From NCBI GenBank assembly GCA_002329155.1, contig DCXY01000032.1, positions 1 to 64,000 of the forward strand: a DNA stretch of 64,000 nucleotides, read 5' to 3'. Source of the stretch: Stenotrophomonas sp. UBA2124. Its GTDB lineage: Bacteria > Pseudomonadota > Gammaproteobacteria > Xanthomonadales > Xanthomonadaceae. Below the pieces are notes generated by a model. That model was not told the origin of the DNA, made no database searches, and was given only the letters and a program-made list of their open reading frames with translations. Shown piece after piece: positions 51,493-62,817 of this stretch. A program made the position numbers and the translations under genes. The number at the start of each line of letters is the position of its first letter. Within the stretch, counting starts at the first letter, position 1.

Positions 51493-53853
51493 TTACTTCG
51501 GCGGCGGTGGCGCCAGCACGGCGCGGTCGCCGTTGTGTTCCGGCGGGCTGACTACGCCGGCCGCTTCCATCGCTTCGATCAGGCGCGCGGCACGGTTGTA
51601 GCCGATCTTCAGGCGGCGCTGCACACCGGAAATGGAGGCGCGGCGGGTCTCGGTGACCACGCGCAGGGCTTCGTCGTACAGCGGGTCGGATTCGTCGCCA
51701 CCGCCGTTACTGCTCTCCGGCAGGCCGGTGGCGCCCACCACCACGCCATCGCCCATGGTCTGCACTTCGTCCAGCACGCCTTCGATGTAATCGGCGGGGC
51801 CGCTGGCCTTGAGGTGTTCAACCACGCGGTGCACTTCGTCATCGGACACGAAGGCACCGTGCACGCGGTCCGGCATGGCGGTGCCCGGCGGCAGGTAGAG
51901 CATGTCGCCGTTGCCCAGCAGGGCCTCGGCGCCGGACTGGTCCAGGATGGTGCGCGAGTCGATCTTGGAGCTGACCTGGAAGGCGATGCGGGTGGGAATA
52001 TTGGCCTTGATCAGGCCGGTGATCACGTCCACTGACGGACGCTGCGTGGCCAGGATCAGGTGGATGCCCGCGGCACGCGCCTTCTGCGCCAGCCGTGCGA
52101 TCAGCTCTTCGACCTTCTTGCCGACGATCATCATCATGTCGGCGAATTCGTCGATGAAGATGACGATGAACGGCAGCGGCTCCAGCGGGCGCGGTGCCTC
52201 GCCCATTTCCGGGTTCGGCTTGAACAGCGGGTCCATCAGCGGCTGGCCGGCGTCGATGGCGTCCCTGACCTTCTTGTTGAAACCGGCGAGGTTGCGCACG
52301 CCAACGGCGCTCATCAGCTTGTAGCGGCGCTCCATTTCGGCCACGCACCAGCGCAGGCCATTGGCGGCCTCCTTCATGTCGGTGACCACCGGCGCCAGCA
52401 GATGCGGGATGCCCTGATAGACGCTCAGTTCGAGCATCTTCGGGTCGATCATCAGCATGCGCAGGTCTTTCGGGCTGGCCTTGTACAGCAGGCTCAGCAC
52501 CATGGCGTTGACCGCCACCGACTTGCCCGAGCCGGTGGTGCCGGCCACCAGCAGGTGCGGCATGCGCGCCAGATCGGCCACGGTCGGGCGGCCGGCGATG
52601 TCCTTGCCCAATGCGAGGGTCAGTACGCTGGCCGACTTGTCGTATTCCTTGGAGCGCAGCAGCTCGGACAGGAAGATCATCTCGCGGGTGACATTGGGGA
52701 TTTCCAGGCCGATCACCGACTTGCCCGGAATCACGTCCACCACGCGCACCGATTTGACCGACAGGCCGCGGGCGATGTCCTTGTCCAGCGAGCTGATCTG
52801 GCTGACCTTGATGCCCGGCGCCGGCTCGATCTCGAAGCGGGTGATCACCGGGCCAGGGTAGGCGCCCACCACCTGCGCGTCGATGCGGAAATCCTTGAGC
52901 TTGAATTCGATCTGGCGCGACAGCGTTTCCAGCGTCTGCTCGTCGTAGCCCTTGGGCTGCGGCTTGGGGTCGTCCAGCAGCGCCAGCGGCGGCACGTCCG
53001 AGCCATCGCCATTGACGCCCTGGAACATCGGAATCTGCGTCTCGCGCTTGGCGCGGTCGCTCTTTTCGATGATGGGCGCCGGGCGCGGCTCGATCTTCAC
53101 CGGCTCGCGCTTGGCACGCACTTCGGCATCGACCTTGCGCACTTCCTCGCGCTCCTCACGCATCGCGCGGGTCTGTTGCCACTCGTTGGCCTGCTCTTTC
53201 TTCTTGTTGAGCATGGGCCCCAGTGCCAGCACCCACTTGCCGATCTTCTCCATCACCAGGAACCAGGACAGCCCGGTTGCCAAAGTGACCGAGGTCAACA
53301 GCAGCACCAGTAGGAACAGGTTGCTGCCTACCGGGCCGAAGCCGGCTTCAAGTGACTTCCCGACCAATGAGCCAAGACTGCCACCTGCGCGAGCCACGTC
53401 ACCCTGCATCATGCGCAGATGGAGGAAGCCCGTAGCGCCGATCAGGAAACCAACGATGCCCACCAGCCGCAGCGCAGGGCCAAGGTCATCCTGAGCACGC
53501 TCCTCCCGCCTGATGTCAAACAAGGCGATCCAAGCCACTGCGGCCAGCATCACGGGCACGAGATAAGCCGCATATCCGAATAGTCCGCGCATCACATCCG
53601 CGAGAAACGCGCCTACCCTGCCGCCCATGTTGTGCACGGGCGCCACCACTGAGCCGGCGTTCGACCAGCCTGGATCTGTGGGGGAGTATGTGAAAAGGCA
53701 AGCCAGCAGATACAGCAATGCCGGCGCGATGGCGATCAGGGCAAGGTCACGCCAGAGCTTCTGGCGGCGCGGGTTGTCCGCAGCGGCAGCCGTTTTGCGT
53801 GCGGCATTGCCAGCACTGGAATTCTTGCCACGTTCCGGGACCTGTTTCGCCAC
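51493..53853 (-). CDS. ftsK: DNA translocase FtsK
   Basis: A 786-residue septal DNA pump: four N-terminal membrane helices (residues about 35-190), a short linker, then the motor with Walker A GTTGSGKSVAVNAM and Walker B FIVIFIDEFADMMM, and the C-terminal gamma winged helix (SISGVQRRLKIGYNRAARLIE) that reads KOPS. The linker is short compared with E. coli (1329 residues), as usual outside enterics. GTG 53853 is the start. It is divergent from trxB. Confidence 0.95.
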   Translation of the reverse strand: MAKQVPERGKNSSAGNAARKTAAAADNPRRQKLWRDLALIAIAPALLYLLACLFTYSPTDPGWSNAGSVVAPVHNMGGRVGAFLADVMRGLFGYAAYLVPVMLAAVAWIALFDIRREERAQDDLGPALRLVGIVGFLIGATGFLHLRMMQGDVARAGGSLGSLVGKSLEAGFGPVGSNLFLLVLLLTSVTLATGLSWFLVMEKIGKWVLALGPMLNKKKEQANEWQQTRAMREEREEVRKVDAEVRAKREPVKIEPRPAPIIEKSDRAKRETQIPMFQGVNGDGSDVPPLALLDDPKPQPKGYDEQTLETLSRQIEFKLKDFRIDAQVVGAYPGPVITRFEIEPAPGIKVSQISSLDKDIARGLSVKSVRVVDVIPGKSVIGLEIPNVTREMIFLSELLRSKEYDKSASVLTLALGKDIAGRPTVADLARMPHLLVAGTTGSGKSVAVNAMVLSLLYKASPKDLRMLMIDPKMLELSVYQGIPHLLAPVVTDMKEAANGLRWCVAEMERRYKLMSAVGVRNLAGFNKKVRDAIDAGQPLMDPLFKPNPEMGEAPRPLEPLPFIVIFIDEFADMMMIVGKKVEELIARLAQKARAAGIHLILATQRPSVDVITGLIKANIPTRIAFQVSSKIDSRTILDQSGAEALLGNGDMLYLPPGTAMPDRVHGAFVSDDEVHRVVEHLKASGPADYIEGVLDEVQTMGDGVVVGATGLPESSNGGGDESDPLYDEALRVVTETRRASISGVQRRLKIGYNRAARLIEAMEAAGVVSPPEHNGDRAVLAPPPPK

Positions 53854-54141
53854 CTTTGACCAGACCTTAGAAATGCACGGTTAGTGATTGATATTAAACG
53901 ACAGATCGCTGTGTTTCACCCTACATGAGCTGCCTGCGTACTGCGCCTATACAGCAAGCGCCAGAAACCGGCCCCGCAAGGGCTGGCAGCATTGGCGCTG
54001 AGGGGGCGACTGTATCCAACGGGCCGCGCAGTTCCATTCACGTGCCTTGATTCGCCATGACCGGATCGCCACTCTATGGGCTTGCCCGGACGTTCGCATT
54101 CCCCGCGATCGTGCCGTCATTCCTGACTTTCGCGAGTATAC

Positions 54142-55116
54142 ATGAGCACTTCCAGCCTCCCGACGCCGCCTACCCGCCATCAGAAGCTCATCATCCTGGG
54201 CTCCGGCCCCGCCGGCTGGACCGCCGCCGTGTACGCCGCGCGCGCCAACCTCAAGCCGCTGGTCATCACCGGCCTGCAGATGGGTGGCCAGCTGATGACC
54301 ACCACCGAAGTGGACAACTGGCCGGGCGACGCCCACGGCCTGATGGGCCCGGACCTGATGTCGCGCATGCAGGCCCACGCCGAGCGCTTCGAGACCGAAG
54401 TGGTGTTCGACCACATCCACACCGCCGACCTGAGCAAGCGCCCCTTCACCCTTACCGGTGACAGCGCGCAGTACACGGCCGACGCGGTGATCATCGCCAC
54501 CGGCGCCACCGCCAAATACCTGGGCATTCCGTCGGAAGATGCCTTCAAGGGCCGCGGCGTGTCCGCCTGCGCCACCTGCGACGGCTTCTTCTACAAGGAC
54601 CAGGACGTGGTGGTGGTCGGTGGCGGCAACACCGCCGTGGAAGAGGCGCTGTACCTGTCCAACATCGCCCGCAAGGTCTACCTGGTGCACCGCCGCGACA
54701 CCCTGCGCGCGGAAAAGATCATGCAGGACAAGCTGTTCGCCAAGGTTGCCGCCGGCAAGATCGAAACCGTTTGGCACCACGAGGTGGAGGAAGTGCTGGG
54801 CAATGACATGGGCGTGACCGGCGTGCGGGTGAAATCCACGCAGGACGGCAGCACCCGTGACCTGGAGGCGCATGGTTTCTTCGTCGCCATCGGCCACCAG
54901 CCCAACACCGACCTGTTCAAGGGACAGCTGGCGATGAACAACGGCTACCTGGAGATCCGCTCGGGCCTGGGCGGCAACGCCACCCAGACCTCGGTGGAAG
55001 GCGTGTTCGCTGCCGGCGACGTGGCCGACCAGCACTACCGCCAGGCCATCACCTCGGCCGGCTTCGGCTGCATGGCGGCACTGGATGCCGAGCGTTTCCT
55101 GGATTCGCAGGGCTGA
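54142..55116 (+). CDS. trxB: Thioredoxin-disulfide reductase
   Basis: A 324-residue flavoprotein. FAD motif GSGPAGWTAAVYAAR, redox pair C143-C146 (ACATCDGFF), NADPH motif VVGGGNTAVEEALYLS, and second FAD motif GVFAAGDVADQHYRQ are all intact. It reduces thioredoxin with NADPH. A clear rho-independent terminator follows at 55146-55176. Confidence 0.97.
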   Translation: MSTSSLPTPPTRHQKLIILGSGPAGWTAAVYAARANLKPLVITGLQMGGQLMTTTEVDNWPGDAHGLMGPDLMSRMQAHAERFETEVVFDHIHTADLSKRPFTLTGDSAQYTADAVIIATGATAKYLGIPSEDAFKGRGVSACATCDGFFYKDQDVVVVGGGNTAVEEALYLSNIARKVYLVHRRDTLRAEKIMQDKLFAKVAAGKIETVWHHEVEEVLGNDMGVTGVRVKSTQDGSTRDLEAHGFFVAIGHQPNTDLFKGQLAMNNGYLEIRSGLGGNATQTSVEGVFAAGDVADQHYRQAITSAGFGCMAALDAERFLDSQG

Positions 55117-55145
55117 GCCCGGTCGCCATGACTGCGTGAAATGAA

Positions 55146-55176
55146 AAGGCCGGTGCGAGAGCGCCGGCCTTCTTTT
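55146..55176 (+). terminator. Rho-independent terminator of trxB
   Basis: AAGGCCGG (55146-55153) pairs with CCGGCCTT (55164-55171), followed by TCTTTT. It lies 30 bases after the trxB stop. Confidence 0.85.
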
Positions 55177-55187
55177 GTGTGGCACCC

Positions 55188-55280
55188 GTAGCCCGGGTAA
55201 GCGAAGCGCACCCGGGGATTTGGGCGAGGCAGGTAGCATTCCGCCGAAAGCCCCGGGTGCGCTCCGCTTACCCGGGCTAC
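55188..55280. repeat. REP-like inverted repeat (GTAG-headed)
   Basis: Arms beginning GTAGCCCGGGTAAGCG and ending CGCTTACCCGGGCTAC form an inverted repeat of about 29 bases each around a 35-base centre. Both start or end at GTAG/CTAC, the head typical of Stenotrophomonas REP elements. It lies between trxB and the next gene. Confidence 0.75.
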
Positions 55281-55339
55281 GTGAGGCAGGAGTCCGCCGA
55301 CGCGACACGCTATGCACGTCGCTGCCCTATCCTTACGCC

Positions 55340-56473
55340 ATGCTCTCCCCCCGCATCATTGATGACCTGCAGGCCGTAACCGCCGCCGATTGGGATGCGC
55401 TGCACGATGGCAGCACCCCCTTTGTCAGCCACGCCTTCCTCAGCGGTCTCGAACAGCACGGCTGCCTGCGCCCGGATTGGGGCTGGCTGCCAAGGCATAT
55501 CACCCTGTGGCGGGGCAATGAACTGGTTGCCGCGGCACCGGGCTATCTGAAATTCAATTCGCATGGTGAGTTTGTGTTCGACCATGCCTGGGCCAATGCC
55601 TACGCGCGTGCCGGGCTGGAGTACTACCCGAAATGGCTGGGAGGGGTGCCCTACTCGCCCGTCACCGGCCCTCGCCTGCTGGCGCGCAATGACGCCGACC
55701 GTGCCGCACTGCTGGCAGCCATCCTTGAACATGCGGCGGCCGAAGAGCTCTCTTCGGCACATATCAACTTCCATCTGCCGGCCGAATCAGTCCTTTTCGG
55801 CCCGGGCTGGCTGGCGCGTACCGACGTGCAGTTCCAGTGGCAGCGGCAACCGCAGTGGCAGGACTTCGACGACTTCCTCGCGGCGATGGACCACAAGCAC
55901 CGCAAGAACATCCGCCAGGAGCGGGCCAAGGTGGCACGCGCGGGCATCCGCTTTGTGGTGCGCCATGGTGATGAGGCCAGTGCCGACGAGCTGCGCGCCA
56001 TGCACGGCTTCTACGTGCAGACATTCGCCGAGTACGGCAACTCGCCGGCCCTGACGTTGCCGTTCCTGCGCCATCTCGCGCAGCGGATGCCACGTCAACT
56101 GGTGCTGTTCCTGGCGTTGCAGGACAAGGAGCCCATCGCCGGGGCGCTGTGCCTGCGCGGCAACGACACGCTTTATGGGCGCTACTGGGGCGGCGCCACC
56201 CTGCCCGGCCTGCACTTCGAGACCTGCTACTACCAAGGCATCGATTACTGCCTGCGTGAGGGGCTGCAACGCTTCGAGCCCGGCGCGCAGGGCGAGCACA
56301 AGCTGGCACGCGGCTTCCTGCCCACACAGGTGCGCAGCCACCATTGGGTGGCCCACCCGCAATTCCGCGAGGCGCTGCACGAATGGTGCGCGCGTGAGCG
56401 CGAAGACGTGGCCGGCTATGCGCGGGCGTTGGCCAGGCATTCGCCGTTCAAGCCTGAGGCTACTGCGCCATGA
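55340..56473 (+). CDS. GNAT-fold peptidogalycan-type acyltransferase (PF04339-like)
   Basis: A 377-residue cytoplasmic protein with the family pattern TPFVSHAFLSGLEQHGC, LPRHITLWRG, FDHAWANAYARAG, YYPKWLGGVPYSPVTGPRLL and MDHKHRKNIRQERAKV, ending with ARGFLPTQVRSHHWVAHPQF. Related proteins are annotated as GNAT or peptidogalycan-biosynthesis factors; substrate is unknown. ATG 55340 starts the conserved part; the frame upstream crosses the REP element. The stop overlaps aat by four bases, so the two are co-translated. Confidence 0.82.
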   Translation: MLSPRIIDDLQAVTAADWDALHDGSTPFVSHAFLSGLEQHGCLRPDWGWLPRHITLWRGNELVAAAPGYLKFNSHGEFVFDHAWANAYARAGLEYYPKWLGGVPYSPVTGPRLLARNDADRAALLAAILEHAAAEELSSAHINFHLPAESVLFGPGWLARTDVQFQWQRQPQWQDFDDFLAAMDHKHRKNIRQERAKVARAGIRFVVRHGDEASADELRAMHGFYVQTFAEYGNSPALTLPFLRHLAQRMPRQLVLFLALQDKEPIAGALCLRGNDTLYGRYWGGATLPGLHFETCYYQGIDYCLREGLQRFEPGAQGEHKLARGFLPTQVRSHHWVAHPQFREALHEWCAREREDVAGYARALARHSPFKPEATAP

Positions 56474-57225
56474 GCCGCCGCCCCGGCCCCTACCTGCTGG
56501 ACGACGCCAGCGACGCAGCCTTCCCGCCAGCAGAGCTGGCCCTGCGCGAGCCCGATGGCCTGCTGGCGCTCGGCGGCGACCTGTCGCCCGTGCGCCTGCT
56601 CAACGCCTATGCGGGCGGCATCTTCCCGTGGTTTTCGGAAGGCCAGCCATTGCTGTGGTGGTCGCCCGACCCGCGCATGGTGTTCCGTACCGATGGCGTG
56701 CACCTGTCCAGCCGCTTCCGCCGCAGCCTGCGCGCCAGCGGCTGGCGGGTACGCGCGGATACCGCCTTTGCCGAGGTGATGCTGGCCTGCGCCAAAGCGC
56801 CCCGCCCCGGCCAGGACGGCACCTGGATCACCCCCGCCATGCTCGATGCCTATGTCGCCCTGCACGGGCTCGGCTACGCGCATTCGGTGGAGGTTTTCGA
56901 CGAGGACGATGCGCTTGTGGGCGGCATCTACGGGATCGCCATCGGCCATATGTTCTTCGGCGAAAGCATGTTCAGCGGGCGCAGCGGCGGCTCCAAGGTG
57001 GCGCTGGCGGCGTTGGCGCGCACCTTGGACGGCTGGGGCTGGCCACTGATCGATGCCCAGGTGGAGAACCCCCACCTTGTACGGATGGGCGCCAGCCTCA
57101 TGCCCCGGGACCGGTTCCTGGCACAGGTGCGGCAGCTGGTACGCGAGCCCGCCCAGCCCGGCCCGTGGACCGGCCTGTTCGGCGAGTTTCCCGCCGCGAT
57201 GCTGGCTGGAAGCCAACCGGTTTAA
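56470..57225 (+). CDS. aat: Leucyl/phenylalanyl-tRNA-protein transferase
   Basis: A 251-residue enzyme with the Aat signatures GLLALGGDLSPVRLLNAYAG, GIFPWFSEGQPLLWWSPDPR, VEVFDEDDALVGGIYG and GESMFSGRSGGSKVAL. It adds Leu or Phe to N-terminal Lys/Arg of proteins, making them ClpS-ClpA substrates; clpA and clpS lie just downstream on the other strand, the same N-end-rule pathway. Confidence 0.96.
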   Translation: MSRRPGPYLLDDASDAAFPPAELALREPDGLLALGGDLSPVRLLNAYAGGIFPWFSEGQPLLWWSPDPRMVFRTDGVHLSSRFRRSLRASGWRVRADTAFAEVMLACAKAPRPGQDGTWITPAMLDAYVALHGLGYAHSVEVFDEDDALVGGIYGIAIGHMFFGESMFSGRSGGSKVALAALARTLDGWGWPLIDAQVENPHLVRMGASLMPRDRFLAQVRQLVREPAQPGPWTGLFGEFPAAMLAGSQPV

Positions 57226-57233
57226 CGCAAACT

Positions 57234-57262
57234 TTGCATCAAACGCCCGGGCAGCGTAAAAT
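57234..57262 (+). promoter_or_regulatory. Sigma-70 promoter of infA
   Basis: TTGCAT at 57234-57239 and TAAAAT at 57257-57262 are separated by 17 bases, about 48 bases before the infA start. Confidence 0.6.
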
Positions 57263-57309
57263 GCCCGCCCTTAGGCCCAAGGGCCGTCCGCAGAACCGCA
57301 CAGGGCTAC

Positions 57310-57528
57310 ATGTCGAAAGACGACTCCATCGAGTTCGAAGGCACCGTCAGCGAGACGCTGCCGAACACCACATTCCGCGTTCGTCTGGAAAATGGGCATG
57401 AAATCATCGCCCACATTTCCGGCCGCATGCGCAAGAACTACATCCGCATCCTGACCGGCGATCGCGTCAAGGTCGAGATGACGCCGTACGACCTGACCAA
57501 GGGCCGTATCACCTACCGCATGAAGTAA
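57310..57528 (+). CDS. infA: Translation initiation factor IF-1
   Basis: A 72-residue S1-like fold protein with IEFEGTVSETLPNTTFRV, GHEIIAHISGRMRKNYIRIL and GDRVKVEMTPYDLTKGRI, essentially canonical. It occludes the ribosomal A site during initiation. A terminator follows at 57555-57581. Confidence 0.98.
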   Translation: MSKDDSIEFEGTVSETLPNTTFRVRLENGHEIIAHISGRMRKNYIRILTGDRVKVEMTPYDLTKGRITYRMK

Positions 57529-57554
57529 GCGCGGTACGCAGGGCGTTTGCCTGG

Positions 57555-57581
57555 AAAGCCAGCCTTCGTGCTGGCTTTTTT
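57555..57581 (+). terminator. Rho-independent terminator of infA
   Basis: AAAGCCAGC (57555-57563) pairs with GCTGGCTTT (57570-57578) and is followed by a run of T. Confidence 0.9.
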
Positions 57582-57658
57582 GCGTGGGCTTTGGGGCGGG
57601 GAACAGGGAGCGGGGAAGCGGGAGTATTGGCCGCTGCGCAACCGTTCTTCCTGCAATG

Positions 57659-57693
57659 AAAAAGCCCGCACCACCTTTCGATGATGCGGGCCT
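57659..57693 (-). terminator. Rho-independent terminator of clpA
   Basis: On the minus strand GGCCCGCATCATC and GGTGGTGCGGGC form a stem around GAAA, followed by TTTTT, about 80-115 bases after the clpA stop. Confidence 0.8.
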
Positions 57694-57773
57694 TGTTGCT
57701 GTGGCGGAGCGGTGAAGCGGCTACCCGGGGGAGTGCCAGCACCCCCTCAAGCCCTCATTCCCACCTCCCCGCC

Positions 57774-60056
<2,283 letters not shown>

Positions 60057-60323
60057 GTGGCACTCCGGTTCCGGTTGCAGACAATATGCGGCCTTGCTGC
60101 GTGTTTTCCAGCACCCTAGCGGCGCTCATGTAGAAGCGATGTCAGCTGCGGGACAGGCAGGGGCATCCATGAACGGAACATTCAGTTTCAACGAAAACGA
60201 TGACACACCGTGCCTCCGCGCGCAAACCATTGAACGGCTTGGCAAACCCGTCTGCAGCAGACGCCAGCTCTTACGCGCTGGCGGCCCGCCTGCCCGGCTC
60301 TGCCGCCCGAGGAAAGATCGGAA

Positions 60324-60644
60324 TCAGGCGCGTTCCATCGTACACAGCAGCGGGTGCTGGTTCATCCGCGCGAACTCGTTGACCTGGGCCACCTTGGTCT
60401 CGGCCACCTCGCGGGTATACACGCCGCAGATGCCACGGCCACGGGTATGGACGTGCAGCATCACCTGGGTGGCCTTGTCCAGGTCCATCGAGAAGAAGTC
60501 CTGCAGCACCGTCACCACGAAATCCATCGGGGTGTAGTCGTCGTTGAGCAGCAGCACCTGGTACTGCGGCGGCGGCGCAACCTCGGGCTTTGCCGGGGCT
60601 ACCAGCAGGCCGTGATCGGTGTCTTGTTGGGGCTTGGTTGGCAT
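60324..60644 (-). CDS. clpS: ATP-dependent Clp protease adaptor ClpS
   Basis: A 106-residue adaptor. YQVLLLNDDYTPMDFVV is the classic N-end-rule binding region, followed by ATQVMLHVHTRGRGICGVYTREVAETK. It hands N-degron substrates to ClpA. ATG 60644 is chosen since the frame further upstream is not conserved; TATAAT lies just six bases before it (60651-60656), so the mRNA may be leaderless. Confidence 0.96.
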   Translation of the reverse strand: MPTKPQQDTDHGLLVAPAKPEVAPPPQYQVLLLNDDYTPMDFVVTVLQDFFSMDLDKATQVMLHVHTRGRGICGVYTREVAETKVAQVNEFARMNQHPLLCTMERA

Positions 60645-60650
60645 CCCTTC

Positions 60651-60656
60651 ATTATA
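60651..60656 (-). promoter_or_regulatory. -10 element of a possible leaderless clpS promoter
   Basis: TATAAT followed by GAAGGG and the ATG; a start site seven bases downstream would coincide with the A of the initiation codon. The matching -35 is weak. Confidence 0.45.
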
Positions 60657-60748
60657 GCGGTCCGGCGCCTGTCGCTTGCCTGTATTGGACGCAGCCCCCC
60701 TGCCCGCCCGTACAATTTGCGGGTCAACCAACCATTGATGGGGAAATG

Positions 60749-61225
60749 ATGAACAAGTCCATTACCGGTATTGCAATGGCCGCGCTGTTGGCCACCGCTG
60801 CGGGGAGCGCAGTTGCCGGTGAACCCGACCGTGCCACCGGCCGCCTGCTCGATTCGCTCGACTACAAGTACGAGGTGGACGAGGACGGCGACTACAAACT
60901 GGTGTTCGATCTGGACAACAACCGCACCCAGCTGGTGTTCGTGCGTTCGAACGTGGAAACCTTCGGCACCCACCACGTGCGTGAAATCTGGTCGCCCGGC
61001 TACAAGTCGCCGAGCCCGCAGTTCAGCGCCGCCGTGGCCAACCGCCTGCTGGAGGATTCCCACGAATCCAAGATGGGGGGCTGGGTGAAGCAGGGTGAGC
61101 TGGCCATGTTCGTGGTCAAGATCGACGCCGACGCCAGCGCCGAGCAGCTCTCCGACGCCATCGACGCCGCCTCGCGCAGCGCCGACGGGATGGAGCTGGA
61201 GCTGACCAAGCAGGACGAGTACTGA
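60749..61225 (+). CDS. YbjN domain-containing secreted protein
   Basis: A 158-residue exported protein: signal peptide (MNKSITGIAMAALLATAAGSAVAG) and a YbjN-like domain (LLDSLDYKYEVDEDGDYKLVF; LLEDSHESKMGGWV). YbjN members act in stress or surface regulation in enterics; a periplasmic version is less studied. ATG 60749 is preferred for spacing from GGGG; ATG 60746 is adjacent. The following Nudix gene starts two bases after its stop, so they share a transcript. It is divergent from clpS. Confidence 0.8.
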   Translation: MNKSITGIAMAALLATAAGSAVAGEPDRATGRLLDSLDYKYEVDEDGDYKLVFDLDNNRTQLVFVRSNVETFGTHHVREIWSPGYKSPSPQFSAAVANRLLEDSHESKMGGWVKQGELAMFVVKIDADASAEQLSDAIDAASRSADGMELELTKQDEY

Positions 61226-61227
61226 GC

Positions 61228-61689
61228 GTGAATGCTTTGCAGCCCCAGCGTTGGGCGCCACATGTGACCGTGGCAACCGTGGTTTCCCGCGCAGGGCAGC
61301 TGCTGCTCGTGGAAGAAGAGATTGCCGGCCGGCGGGTGTTGAACCAGCCGGCTGGCCACCTTGAGCCTGACGAAAGCCTGCTGGAAGCGGCCATCCGCGA
61401 AACCCGCGAGGAAACCGGCTGGGAGGTCAAGCTGACCGGCTTCATCGGCAGCTACCAGTGGCAGGCGCCCGATGGCACCCCCTTCCTGCGCTTCGCCTTT
61501 GCCGCCGAGCCGCTGCGCCACCACCCGGAGCAGCCACTGGATGAGGGCATCGTGCAGGCCGTGTGGCTCTCGCCCGACGCCCTGCAGTCGGACATGGCGC
61601 GGCTGCGCAGCCCGCTGGTTTGGCAGACCGTGTCCGACTGGCTGGCCGGCCAACGCTACCCGCTGTCCATCGTGAGGCAGGTGCCGTGA
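61228..61689 (+). CDS. Nudix hydrolase, NudJ-like
   Basis: A 153-residue hydrolase. The Nudix box is complete at residues 43-65 (G-x5-E49, R57-E58, E61-E62, G64). HVTVATVV and RRVLNQPAGHLE match NudJ-type enzymes that act on thiamine or nucleoside diphosphates; the substrate cannot be read. GTG start. Its stop overlaps the mnmA GTG start, a common pairing (nudJ-mnmA) in gammaproteobacteria. Confidence 0.9.
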   Translation: MNALQPQRWAPHVTVATVVSRAGQLLLVEEEIAGRRVLNQPAGHLEPDESLLEAAIRETREETGWEVKLTGFIGSYQWQAPDGTPFLRFAFAAEPLRHHPEQPLDEGIVQAVWLSPDALQSDMARLRSPLVWQTVSDWLAGQRYPLSIVRQVP

Positions 61690-62807
61690 GCCGCCCGGGT
61701 GTGGTCGTCGGCGTGTCCGGCGGCGTGGATTCCTCCGTTGCCGCACTGACCCTCGTTCAACAGGGGCTGGATGTCGCCGGACTGTTCATGCAGAACTGGG
61801 CCGATGACGGCAGCGGCCACTGCCGTGCCGAGGAGGACCGCCGCGATGCGGTGGCCGTATGCGGCCGCCTTGGCATTCCCTTTCATTTCCGCGATTTCTC
61901 CGACGAATACTGGAAAGGCGTGTTCGAGCACTTTCTTGCCGAATACGCCGCCGGCCGTACGCCCAACCCGGACGTGCTGTGCAACCGTGAAGTCAAGTTC
62001 AAACACTTCCTTGATGCCGCGCGTGAGCTGGGCGCCGAGCGCATCGCCACCGGCCATTACGCGCAGGTGGCCCAATCCGCTGGCCGCTGGCGCCTGCTGC
62101 GAGGTGCCGACCGTGGCAAGGACCAGAGCTACTTCCTGCACCAATTGGGGCAGGCACAGCTGTCGGCCACGCTGTTTCCCATCGGCCACATGGAAAAGAG
62201 CGAGCTGCGCCGCATCGCCCGCGAGGCCAGCCTGCCGACCCATGCCAAGAAGGATTCCACCGGCATCTGCTTTATCGGCGAGCGCGATTTCCGCGAGTTC
62301 CTGGGCCAGTACCTGCCCGCCCGCGAAGGTGAGATGCACGACCCGGATGGCCAGCTGATAGGCCGCCACCCGGGCGTGTTCTACTTCACGCTGGGCCAGC
62401 GCGAGGGCCTGAACATTGGCGGCGTGCGTGGCCGCCCTGCCGCACCGTGGTTCGTGGTGGGCAAGGATGTGGCAAGCAATATCCTGTACGTTGACCAGGG
62501 CCATGACAGCCCGTGGCTGCAGTCCAGCTGGCTGCGCAGCGAAACGATGCACTGGATCGCAGGCGCACCGCCGGCACGTCGTTTCGAGTGCACCGCACAG
62601 ACCCGTTACCGCCAGCCGGACGAACCCTGCAGCGTGGACGTGCGCGATGACGGCACGCTGGACGTGCACTTCCCGCGCCCGCAACGTGCGGTTACACCGG
62701 GCCAGTCACTGGTGCTGTACGACGGCATGGAATGCCTGGGCGGTGCCGTGATTGCCGCCACCGATGCACCCTTGGAGCGCCGTTTTCGCGCACCCGTTTC
62801 CCCTTGA
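61686..62807 (+). CDS. mnmA: tRNA-specific 2-thiouridylase MnmA
   Basis: A 373-residue enzyme forming 2-thiouridine at tRNA position 34. PP-loop SGGVDSS (residues 11-17), catalytic C99 (LCNREVKF) and C195 (GICFIGER) are present, and the central domain holds TLGQREGL. GTG 61686 overlaps the Nudix stop. It is followed by hflD after ten bases, a conserved arrangement. Confidence 0.96.
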   Translation: MSRPGVVVGVSGGVDSSVAALTLVQQGLDVAGLFMQNWADDGSGHCRAEEDRRDAVAVCGRLGIPFHFRDFSDEYWKGVFEHFLAEYAAGRTPNPDVLCNREVKFKHFLDAARELGAERIATGHYAQVAQSAGRWRLLRGADRGKDQSYFLHQLGQAQLSATLFPIGHMEKSELRRIAREASLPTHAKKDSTGICFIGERDFREFLGQYLPAREGEMHDPDGQLIGRHPGVFYFTLGQREGLNIGGVRGRPAAPWFVVGKDVASNILYVDQGHDSPWLQSSWLRSETMHWIAGAPPARRFECTAQTRYRQPDEPCSVDVRDDGTLDVHFPRPQRAVTPGQSLVLYDGMECLGGAVIAATDAPLERRFRAPVSP

Positions 62808-62817
62808 TGAGGTAGCC

